Assembly: GCA_963794165.1 (NCBI GenBank)
Contig: CAWCCT010000011.1
Location: 744,001 to 808,000, forward strand
Length of the DNA: 64,000 nucleotides
Direction: 5' to 3'
Source: PALSA-350 sp963794165
Lineage (GTDB): Bacteria; Acidobacteriota; Terriglobia; Terriglobales; Acidobacteriaceae
The notes under the pieces are model-generated. The model saw only the letters and a program-made list of their open reading frames with translations. It had not been told where the DNA came from and did not search any database. This document shows, piece by piece, positions 32,551 through 39,865 of this stretch (positions are counted from its first letter, which is position 1; each line of letters opens with the position of its first letter). The translations under genes and the position numbers were made by a program.

Positions 32551-33687
32551 TTACATGGCGGCCAGAACTTCCTGAAAGAGATGCTGTGCGCCTTCCACGC
32601 CATCCCACGGGCCTGCTTCATACTCCAGAGCGAAGACGCCGGTGAAATTGTTATTGAGCATGATTCTTACGTTCCGCTGGACATCAGGTTCGCCAAACCG
32701 ATCCCAGAACTTGGCATGAACGGTTGTATGTGCGTAGGGAGCTAAATCCTGCAGAGCGTGGTAGAGAAGGTACTTGTTTTCCCAATTGCAGAAGTCAGGA
32801 CTGGCCTCGCAGAAGGGATGGTTGACCTCTTCGACGATGATTCTGATGTTTATCGGGTTGGCGGTGAGCCCCCAGTGGTTTTCGAGGGTCACCTTGACGC
32901 CCAGCCTGGCACCGTACTCAGCCATCTCCTTGTAAGATGCAATGCAGTTGGTCAGGTAATCCTCGAGGACCGCGTTGGTGGCATAACCGCTGGGAGTAAG
33001 TTGAGGAACGGGAGCAATGTGCGGGCCGCCGGTATTTACGCGCATCGATTTTGCACCCAATATCGCGGCGCCATCCAGCCATTTCTTCGCCACTTCAATG
33101 CCCGCCTGGCGTTTTGCTGCGTCGAGGCTGGAGATATCCTGAGGCACGTCGTTCGAGATGTGATGGCATTTTGTTCCCGTCTTCACCATCGTGGATGCCA
33201 TAGTCTCCAGCCACTTTTTGCCGGATGGGGTGGACGGATCAAATTCCCTGACGGTGTGGATCTTTCCGTCGAAATCATCGATGTTCGTGGTGAAGTATTG
33301 ACTGTCATCGTCGCTGTCTCCAAATAGGCCCGACCACAGATCCATCTGGTAAACGCCGGGAAAGGTCTTCTTGGTGAATTCGGGGAAATCAAGCATGGTG
33401 ATTTCGCCATACTTCTTCTTCATCTGCGCAACGGTATCCTTGCCGGCAACTTCCGTCTGCGTTTTGAAGATGTAGCGGATGGGGTAGCTGTTAGACGCGA
33501 TGCGCACCAGCTTTTCGCTCTCAGACATCGGAGGTGAAACACTGGCGTGAACGATCGATTCCGGGGTAACCGCCTGCGTTTGCGCGGCGGCTCCCGCGGA
33601 CGACGCGAGTAGACCGGCCGCCAGACCGCCGCCCGCAGCTTGAAGAAACTTACGCCTATCCAGGTGGGTTCCGTGAGTTGAGCTCAT
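32551..33687 (-). CDS. Tat-exported sugar phosphate isomerase/epimerase-like TIM barrel
   Basis: A 378-residue protein with a twin-arginine signal (RRKFLQ near residue 11) ending around AAAQ. The barrel of the AP_endonuc_2/xylose-isomerase-like family contains VTLENHWGLTAN and HAKFWDR, where Glu and His ligands would bind a divalent metal. ATG 33687 has AGGAG 8 nt upstream; the frame opens at 33750. It is convergent with the PQQ-dehydrogenase gene, with stops 10 bp apart, so the two are not in one operon although they may serve one pathway. Export of an isomerase-like enzyme is unusual in general but frequent in Acidobacteriota. Confidence 0.85.
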   Translation of the reverse strand: MSSTHGTHLDRRKFLQAAGGGLAAGLLASSAGAAAQTQAVTPESIVHASVSPPMSESEKLVRIASNSYPIRYIFKTQTEVAGKDTVAQMKKKYGEITMLDFPEFTKKTFPGVYQMDLWSGLFGDSDDDSQYFTTNIDDFDGKIHTVREFDPSTPSGKKWLETMASTMVKTGTKCHHISNDVPQDISSLDAAKRQAGIEVAKKWLDGAAILGAKSMRVNTGGPHIAPVPQLTPSGYATNAVLEDYLTNCIASYKEMAEYGARLGVKVTLENHWGLTANPINIRIIVEEVNHPFCEASPDFCNWENKYLLYHALQDLAPYAHTTVHAKFWDRFGEPDVQRNVRIMLNNNFTGVFALEYEAGPWDGVEGAQHLFQEVLAAM

Positions 33688-33803
33688 TGCCAGTACTCCT
33701 TGTTTCGAAGCGATTTTATGGGTGATTGTAACGGGATCCCCCGAGGTCACGAAAAACGTAAGCTTGATTCGAAAGCTCGAGGCATTCTCACCAGGGCCTT
33801 ACA

Positions 33804-34007
33804 GGCTGCGGAAAAATGCTTTGTACGAAGGGCACGGCTTTAGCCGTGCCGCACTGAGCTATCACTTGAGGGCTTTAGCCCCTGAGGTACGTCTTCTAAG
33901 ACCTGATGCCCTGAAAAGCGTACCTCAGCGGCTAAAGCCGCGTCGCGAGCATGGCACTTGCGGCACGGCTGAAGCCGTGCCCTTCGTAGAAGCGTTTTTT
34001 CGCAGCC
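33804..34007. repeat. Long palindromic repeat with REP-like modules
   Basis: The outer arms GGCTGCGGAAAAATGCTTTG and its near complement (to 34007) enclose GGCACGGCTTTAGCCGTGCC and GGCACGGCTGAAGCCGTGCC hairpins and GCTTTAGCCCCTGAGGTACG/CGTACCTCAGCGGCTAAAGC. It is the uninterrupted form of the element at 20211-20591. The stretch 33688-34207 otherwise contains no gene. Confidence 0.82.
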
Positions 34008-34037
34008 GTAAAGCCCGGAAGTTACAACATAAAGCGT

Positions 34038-34140
34038 TCTCGCGGTTTTGAAAACCCGCTCCCCAGCCTGAAGTCCGGGGCCCGCACGGAAAGGCGAGCC
34101 CCGGGGCAGCCTGCGATTTGCCTCCCGCAAACCGCGAGAG
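34038..34140. repeat. Second inverted repeat (TCTCGCGGTTT...AAACCGCGAGAG)
   Basis: The ends TCTCGCGGTTTT and AAACCGCGAGAG are inverted. Inside, CCGGGGC pairs with GCCCCGG. The sequence differs from the REP-like element immediately to its left, so two repeat types lie side by side in front of the M81 peptidase gene. Confidence 0.65.
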
Positions 34141-34207
34141 TTGTTTTGGCGAGGCTGATAATTTGGACAGCCCGTGAAGTATAGTTACCATTCAGCCAGG
34201 AGAGCGA

Positions 34208-35656
34208 ATGCGGTTTGCCTTTGGCGGCATCCACATCGAATGCAGCACCTATAGCCGGATCCGAACCCGCACCGAGGACTTTACCGTACTCTCGGGCGAT
34301 GAATTATCCGCCGCTCCGAAGTTTGCCTTTCTACGCTCTTATGCTCATCCCTTCTTTCCCACGCTCTACGCGAGCGCGGTGCCCGGAGGGCCGGTGGAGC
34401 GGGCCACCTACGAATCCTTCAAAGCAAGCTTTCTTCAGTCATTGAAGACACTACTTCCGCTCGACGGACTGTACCAGCCGATGCACGGCGCGCTCTATGT
34501 CGAAGGGATGCAAGATGCCGAGGGCGATTGGATATCAGCCGCTCGTCAGGTTGTGGGCGATGATTGCCTGATAAGTGCGAGCTACGACCTGCACGGGAAT
34601 CTGAGCCGCCGCGTCATCGACAACATCGACATGCTCTCCGCATACCGCACTGCGCCTCATATAGACGTTCAAGAAACCATGCGGCGCGCGGCCGAGATGC
34701 TGCTGGACTGTTCGCGCGTGCGACTCCGCCCCAGTTTGGTCTGGGTGCCGGTTCCTGTGCTCTTGCCGGGAGAACGAACCAGCACCGAGGACCAGCCCGC
34801 AAAGGGTCTCTATGCACAGTTAGCGCCAATGAACGCGAAGCCCGGAGTGCTCGACGTTTCTCTGTTGGTTGGGTACGTGTGGGCCGATGAACCTCGCGCC
34901 ACCGCAAGCGTAGTTTTGACCGGAACAGAGCGGCCGACGCTGGAGCGCGAAGCCATGCGCCTTGCCCAGCAATACTGGGATGCCCGCGAGGATTTCAAAT
35001 TTGGCGTACCGGTGGGCAGCATCGCGGAACTGCTCGACCAGGCACAAACGGTCGCGACCCAGCCCGTGATCCTGGCGGATTCAGGTGATAATCCCACCGG
35101 TGGCGGGGTCGGAGACAGAGCCGAAGTTCTGGAACTGCTTTTGCGCCGCAATTTCACCAATGCCCTGGTCGCCGGCATCGCCGATCTTCCCGCCACAGAG
35201 CTTTGCTACCAGCGGTCCCCAGGAAGCAGGCTCGGGTTGCGCATTGGCGCGTCGCTCGATCCGCAGGGGAGCCGGGCGATCGAGGCGGAGGCGGAGATTC
35301 TCTTTCTGCTCCCCACCGGCAATCCTCGAGAGCGCCAGGCGGTGGTGAGAATTGACGGAATTACGGTGGTTCTCACCGCCGCTCGCCGCCCCTTTCACGA
35401 CATCAGCGACTTCACTCGTCTGCAATTGCACATTCCCAGTTTTAAACTCCTGGTGGTGAAATCAGGCTATCTTTCGCCGGAACTGGCCCCGCTGGCCAAT
35501 CCGAATCTCATGGCTCTCTCCGACGGTTCGATTCTTCAGGATCTGGACAGGCTTCCTAAAAATGAATTCCGGCCGCCGACCTACCCTTTCGACCGCTCGT
35601 TTCGCTGGCAACCTTCCGCCATTGTCTCGGCCAGATCACCGCAGGAGACGAGATGA
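34208..35656 (+). CDS. M81-family metallopeptidase (MlrC-like)
   Basis: A 482-residue cytoplasmic protein. The opening GGIHIECSTYS carries the M81 N-terminal metal signature, SYDLHGNLS holds the DxH metal ligands and PMHGALYVEGMQD the following His. The MlrC N- and C-terminal domains (about 1-290 and 300-470) are both full length, and DSGDNPTGGGVGD is the conserved Gly-rich motif. Named members degrade linearised microcystin tetrapeptide, but most process unknown amides. ATG has AGGAG 5 nt upstream. It leads an operon with CutC and a peptide-type ABC transporter, which suggests processing of imported peptides. Confidence 0.88.
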   Translation: MRFAFGGIHIECSTYSRIRTRTEDFTVLSGDELSAAPKFAFLRSYAHPFFPTLYASAVPGGPVERATYESFKASFLQSLKTLLPLDGLYQPMHGALYVEGMQDAEGDWISAARQVVGDDCLISASYDLHGNLSRRVIDNIDMLSAYRTAPHIDVQETMRRAAEMLLDCSRVRLRPSLVWVPVPVLLPGERTSTEDQPAKGLYAQLAPMNAKPGVLDVSLLVGYVWADEPRATASVVLTGTERPTLEREAMRLAQQYWDAREDFKFGVPVGSIAELLDQAQTVATQPVILADSGDNPTGGGVGDRAEVLELLLRRNFTNALVAGIADLPATELCYQRSPGSRLGLRIGASLDPQGSRAIEAEAEILFLLPTGNPRERQAVVRIDGITVVLTAARRPFHDISDFTRLQLHIPSFKLLVVKSGYLSPELAPLANPNLMALSDGSILQDLDRLPKNEFRPPTYPFDRSFRWQPSAIVSARSPQETR

Positions 35657-36408
35657 ATCGCCCCGTGGTGGAGGTTTCGATTGAAGGAGTCGATGGTTTG
35701 TTGGTGGCACAAGACAACGGCGCCGATCGGGTAGAACTCTGCGCGAGTGTACTCGAGGGCGGGATTACTCCCAGCATTGGAATGGTGCGTGAGGCTCTGC
35801 GCCGAGCGCGGATACCGGTCTTTGTCATCGTGCGCCCACGAGGCGGTGACTTTCTCTACTCCGAGGCGGAGTTCGAAAGCATGCGCCAGGATGTGATCGC
35901 GCTGAAGGAGCTCGGCGTCCCCGGGATAGTTACGGGATGCCTCATGGCCGGCGGCGAAGTGGACGAACAGCGAACGGCGGAGTTGCTTCGCCTGGCAAGA
36001 CCAATGAGCTTCACCTTCCACCGGGCTTTTGATATGGTGCGGGACCCAGTGCAGGCGCTCGAGGTTTTGATCAGCCTGGGTGTCGATCGCTTGCTGACCA
36101 GCGGGCAACGGTCCACGGCGATCGAGGGCCTGGCCACCCTCAAGCACCTGGGCCAGGTGGCAGGCGGGCGCATGATCGTGATGCCTTGCGGCAGCCTTCG
36201 TGCTGACAATGTTGGCCAGGTGTGCCGGGAAACCGGGCTATGGGAACTACACTTTGCGGCGCATGCGATGGAGCCCAGCGCGATGACCTACCGCAATCCC
36301 CAGGTAGCGATGGGAGCAACCTCGCGGGACCACGAATATCGAAAAACTGTGACCGACCCCACAACGGTCCGGACCACGGTGGAAGCGGCGCGGAATGAAT
36401 TGAAGTGA
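35653..36408 (+). CDS. cutC: CutC family protein
   Basis: A 251-residue TIM-barrel protein with the conserved CutC motifs: GADRVELCASVLEGGITPS, RPRGGDFLYSEAE, TFHRAFDM and LLTSGQRSTAIEGL. The family name comes from copper homeostasis in E. coli, although that role has been questioned and the true reaction is not settled. It overlaps the peptidase gene by 4 bp (ATGA) and the substrate-binding protein gene by 4 bp (GTGA), so it belongs firmly to this peptide/amide operon. This context argues for a metabolic rather than copper-handling role here. Confidence 0.9.
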   Translation: MNRPVVEVSIEGVDGLLVAQDNGADRVELCASVLEGGITPSIGMVREALRRARIPVFVIVRPRGGDFLYSEAEFESMRQDVIALKELGVPGIVTGCLMAGGEVDEQRTAELLRLARPMSFTFHRAFDMVRDPVQALEVLISLGVDRLLTSGQRSTAIEGLATLKHLGQVAGGRMIVMPCGSLRADNVGQVCRETGLWELHFAAHAMEPSAMTYRNPQVAMGATSRDHEYRKTVTDPTTVRTTVEAARNELK

Positions 36409-37976
36409 ACGCCCGCCTGCTGAAATTTGCGCCCTCAGCCACGGCGTGGCTTGCGGCTCTCGCTACCGCGATAGTGGCGTGTGGCTTAGTGGCTTGTGGG
36501 CCTACCCCTCCCCCGGAAAGCCGGGTAACGATCATGCAGTTGGAGGCGCCGTTAACCATGGATGCGGAGGACCACACTGCCAGCTTCACCATGGATGTTC
36601 TGGATCCAATGTATGAAAGTCTCGTGCGGTTCGATCAGAACCTCAATGTGGCGCCGAGCCTGGCCACAAAATGGAGCGTAGATGCGTCGGGAACACGATG
36701 GACGTTGGAGTTGCGCAAAGGCGTGCGCTTTCACGACGGTACTCCCTTCGATGCTCAAGCGGTCGTGGACTCCTTCCAGCGGCTGCTCGATCCCGCTCGC
36801 GGCTTAGCGGCAGCCAGCCGGGTTCGAAGCATCGTCAAGCGGGTGACGGCCACTGACCCGTACACGGTGCTTTTCACGCTCACCAGTTCCTATGCATCCT
36901 TTCTCCGGGTGCTGGCAGTCACTCCGATTGTCAGCCCGTTGGCGGAAAAACAGGGCAAGCTCTCGCGTGAGGCCGTCGGCACCGGACCTTACAAGTTCCT
37001 GGAATGGAAGACGGGCGAATACGTCCTGGAAGAGCGCAACGAGCAATACTGGGGACCTCGTCCAACAATAAAACAGTTGAAATGGATCTGGACCAGTGAG
37101 CCGGTGCTGATCAATATGTCGGTGCTGGCGGGTGCGGCCGATATCGTTAACCCTGTGCCACCGATCTTTGCCGAGGCTCTTTCGCGCAATCGCAAGGTCA
37201 AGCTGATCCAAGGGGGAGAAGTCAGAGTCTTTTGGGTGGCACTCAACACCAAGAGAAAGCCCCTGGACGATATCCGGGTACGCCAGGCCTTAAACTACGC
37301 TACCGACCGCGAAGCCCTGGTCAGGACCCAATTACGCGGCTTTGGGACCCCGGCAAATTCGCCCCTGGCGCCGGCCGATTTTGCCTACGATGCACAGACA
37401 AGAGGCTATCCCTACGATCTGGAGCGAGCGAAGACGCTGCTGGCAACAGCCGGCTACGGCAATGGCTTCAGCCTTAAGATTGCCGTACAGGAGCAGGACT
37501 CCCAATTGGTGGAGACCTTACAGGGCATGTGGGCCAACATCCACGTGAATCTCGAAATCGACCAAATGGAGAGCGGGGTTTACTCGCAAGCGATCTTCGG
37601 TTCGCCGCAACAAAAAGCGCAGCAGGGTATTGATTGCGTCTTTGCTTCGTGGGCCTCGGATAATACTGATCCCGACTACCAATTGGGCCCGCTCTATCGA
37701 AGCGACCAATGGTCTCCGGGCGGCGCCAATCTTGGTTTCTACTCCAACCGGCAACTCGACGTGCTGTTGGAGAGCGCTGCGGCCGAACTCAATGCAGAGA
37801 AGCGCAAAGCGCTCTACAGCCAGGCACAACAAATTATCTCCGACGATGCCCCGCATGTCCTGCTCTACTATGCACGGGACGTCGCCGCACAACATTTAGG
37901 GACCGTCCCCACGCCGGTTCGGCTGTTGCCAGGTGGGCGAGTGGAGTTTGAGCAACCTGCGCCGGCGGGTCCATAG
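36405..37976 (+). CDS. ABC transporter substrate-binding lipoprotein (SBP family 5)
   Basis: A 523-residue lipoprotein. The signal region ends in the lipobox LVAC, and the SBP_bac_5 fold follows with AAPSL-like and WTLELRKGVRFHDGTPFDAQAVVDS motifs typical of oligopeptide and nickel-binding proteins. VRQALNYATDREALV is present in the second lobe. The GTG start overlaps CutC by 4 nt. Ligand type is not resolved; dipeptides, oligopeptides or glycopeptide fragments are candidates. The two permease genes follow, but no ATPase gene is in the operon. Confidence 0.9.
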   Translation: MNARLLKFAPSATAWLAALATAIVACGLVACGPTPPPESRVTIMQLEAPLTMDAEDHTASFTMDVLDPMYESLVRFDQNLNVAPSLATKWSVDASGTRWTLELRKGVRFHDGTPFDAQAVVDSFQRLLDPARGLAAASRVRSIVKRVTATDPYTVLFTLTSSYASFLRVLAVTPIVSPLAEKQGKLSREAVGTGPYKFLEWKTGEYVLEERNEQYWGPRPTIKQLKWIWTSEPVLINMSVLAGAADIVNPVPPIFAEALSRNRKVKLIQGGEVRVFWVALNTKRKPLDDIRVRQALNYATDREALVRTQLRGFGTPANSPLAPADFAYDAQTRGYPYDLERAKTLLATAGYGNGFSLKIAVQEQDSQLVETLQGMWANIHVNLEIDQMESGVYSQAIFGSPQQKAQQGIDCVFASWASDNTDPDYQLGPLYRSDQWSPGGANLGFYSNRQLDVLLESAAAELNAEKRKALYSQAQQIISDDAPHVLLYYARDVAAQHLGTVPTPVRLLPGGRVEFEQPAPAGP

Positions 37977-38001
37977 GAAAGCTGCGAGAGGATTCGCCCG
38001 C

Positions 38002-38922
38002 ATGAGAAATTACTGGCTACGAAAAATTCTGGCCTTGCCGCTGATTCTGCTCGTGGCTTCGTTTCTCATCTTCTGGGCCGTCCGGCTCTTGCCCGGAGAT
38101 CCCGCAAGGCTAATGGCCGGCATGCAGGCCGATCAAAAGGCAGTCAATGCCGCGCGCAGCCGGCTCGGCTTGGACAAGCCGTTCGCGATTCAATATGAGG
38201 TATTCCTTCGCCATGCCCTGCGCGGCGATTTGGGAATATCCATCCGTTCTCACAAACCGGTGGCCCAGGAGATCGCTGAGCGTTTCCCTTACACCCTGGC
38301 CCTTGCCACCGTGAGTTATGTGCTGGCAGTTGGCGTGGGGATCACGGCGGGTATTCTCGCGGCGATCTATAGCGGGCGCAAACTGGATCACCTGGTTATG
38401 GTGGCGGCGATCTCGGGAGCGTCCATCGCCAACTTCTGGTTGGCGTTGATGGCCATGAACCTGTTCGCCGTTCGACTTGCCTGGGTGCCGCTGCTGGGGG
38501 CCAACAGCTGGAAGAGCTACATCCTGCCCTCCATTACCTTAGCCTTGCTGCCAGGAGCCGTGATCGCCAGAATGTGCCGCGGCAGCATGCTCGACATCAT
38601 CCACCAGGACTACATCCGGACAGCCCGAGCCAAGGGACTCACCACAGCGAAGGTCTACATCAAACATGCTTTGAGAAACGCCCTGATCCCAATCGTAACC
38701 ATCATAGGGATGAATTTCGCCTCCGTTTTGGGAGGCGCAGTCATCACCGAAACAGTATTCAATTGGCCGGGTCTTGGCCGCTTGATGGTCGACGCGGTTC
38801 GCTATCGTGATTACGCTACGATCCAGGGCATTACGCTGCTCACCGTCGCGATCGTAATTGCCGTCAATTTTGCCGTGGATGTGTTCATCGGCATGATCGA
38901 TCCCAAGATTCGTTTTGACTGA
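38002..38922 (+). CDS. ABC transporter permease, DppB/OppB type
   Basis: A 306-residue inner-membrane protein with six hydrophobic segments and the BPD transport signature around RTARAKGLTTAKVYIKHALRNALIPIV, which contacts the ATPase. The N-terminal MRNYWLRKILALPLILLVASFLIFWAVRLLPGDP is standard for DppB. ATG 38002 has GAGAGG 10 nt upstream; the frame opens at 37933 inside the preceding gene. The last codons lie inside a 22-bp tandem duplication shared with the start of the next permease gene. Confidence 0.9.
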   Translation: MRNYWLRKILALPLILLVASFLIFWAVRLLPGDPARLMAGMQADQKAVNAARSRLGLDKPFAIQYEVFLRHALRGDLGISIRSHKPVAQEIAERFPYTLALATVSYVLAVGVGITAGILAAIYSGRKLDHLVMVAAISGASIANFWLALMAMNLFAVRLAWVPLLGANSWKSYILPSITLALLPGAVIARMCRGSMLDIIHQDYIRTARAKGLTTAKVYIKHALRNALIPIVTIIGMNFASVLGGAVITETVFNWPGLGRLMVDAVRYRDYATIQGITLLTVAIVIAVNFAVDVFIGMIDPKIRFD

Positions 38923-38945
38923 ACCCAAGATTCGTTTTGACTGAA
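38902..38945 (+). repeat. Perfect 22-bp tandem duplication at a gene junction
   Basis: Bases 38902-38923 and 38924-38945 are identical. The first copy ends the DppB-like gene (ATTCGTTTTGACTGA) and the second holds the likely TTG start of the next permease gene. Without the duplication the genes would overlap by 8 bp. Confidence 0.95.
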
Positions 38946-39815
38946 TACGTCCTCAATTCGACTCCTTCCCGATATCGAGCATGGCGGGCCAGTATACCCG
39001 CTCTGCTGCAATACCGGAACCTCGTGCTCGGCGCATCCATCGTGTTGGTTCTGTTCCTCGCCGGACTGCTCGCCCCGCTGCTGGCGCCCTATAACCCTTA
39101 CGCGCAGAATCTCGCCATTACTTTCACCCCGCCAGGCTTGGCCCATCTCTTTGGCACCGATGAGTACGGCCGCGACATGTTCTCCCGGGTTCTGTACGGT
39201 GCGCGTCTTTCGCAGCTCGAAATCATGGTCAGTGTCGGCATGGCGCTGGCCATTGGGGTGCCGCTCGGCATGATCTCCGGCTACATGGGCGGTACCACCG
39301 ATCAAGCGATCTTATGGTTCATCGACCTTCTCTATGCATTCCCCGGGATCGTGCTGGCGATCCTCATTGTTGCAATTCTGGGGCCGGGCCTTTTCGATAG
39401 CCTGGTGGCCATCTCCATCTTTGCGATTCCGGTCTACACCCGGCTGGCGCGCAATTTGACCCTATCGCTCAAGCGAATGGAATACGTCGAAGCCGCCCGA
39501 GCCCTGGGAGCGGGGCCGTGGCGCATCCTCTTCCATCACATTTTGAGAAATGCCGCGGTCCCTATTTTGGTCCAGGCCACCCTAACCGCCGGCGATGTAG
39601 TGCTGACCGCATCGGGGCTCAGCTTTCTGGGGCTCGGCGCTCAACCACCCTTGGCGGAATGGGGAGCCATGATGGCAGAGGGCCGCAACTTTCTCGGTGT
39701 TGCCACCTACCTGACGTTTTATCCCGGAGCGGCGATCACGCTCACAGCCTTAGGTTTGAACCTGCTGGGGGATGGCTTGCGCGACCGCCTTGATCCCCGC
39801 TTTCATCCGCGCTGA
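38937..39815 (+). CDS. ABC transporter permease, DppC/OppC type
   Basis: A 292-residue permease with an N-terminal cytoplasmic tail, about six helices, the motif FGTDEYGRDMFSRVLYGAR and the ATPase-contact loop EAARALGAGPWRILFHHILRN, diagnostic of DppC. TTG 38937 is the only ordinary start codon near the 5' end of the frame (a CTG lies at 38919) and it sits in the second copy of a 22-bp duplication. No ATP-binding subunit gene is found next to it; it must be supplied from elsewhere if the transporter works. Confidence 0.88.
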   Translation: MTEYVLNSTPSRYRAWRASIPALLQYRNLVLGASIVLVLFLAGLLAPLLAPYNPYAQNLAITFTPPGLAHLFGTDEYGRDMFSRVLYGARLSQLEIMVSVGMALAIGVPLGMISGYMGGTTDQAILWFIDLLYAFPGIVLAILIVAILGPGLFDSLVAISIFAIPVYTRLARNLTLSLKRMEYVEAARALGAGPWRILFHHILRNAAVPILVQATLTAGDVVLTASGLSFLGLGAQPPLAEWGAMMAEGRNFLGVATYLTFYPGAAITLTALGLNLLGDGLRDRLDPRFHPR

Positions 39816-39865
39816 TTGGTGCTAGTCTAGTTCAAATGCAAGCAAGAATCCCCGCGAGTGCCTGA

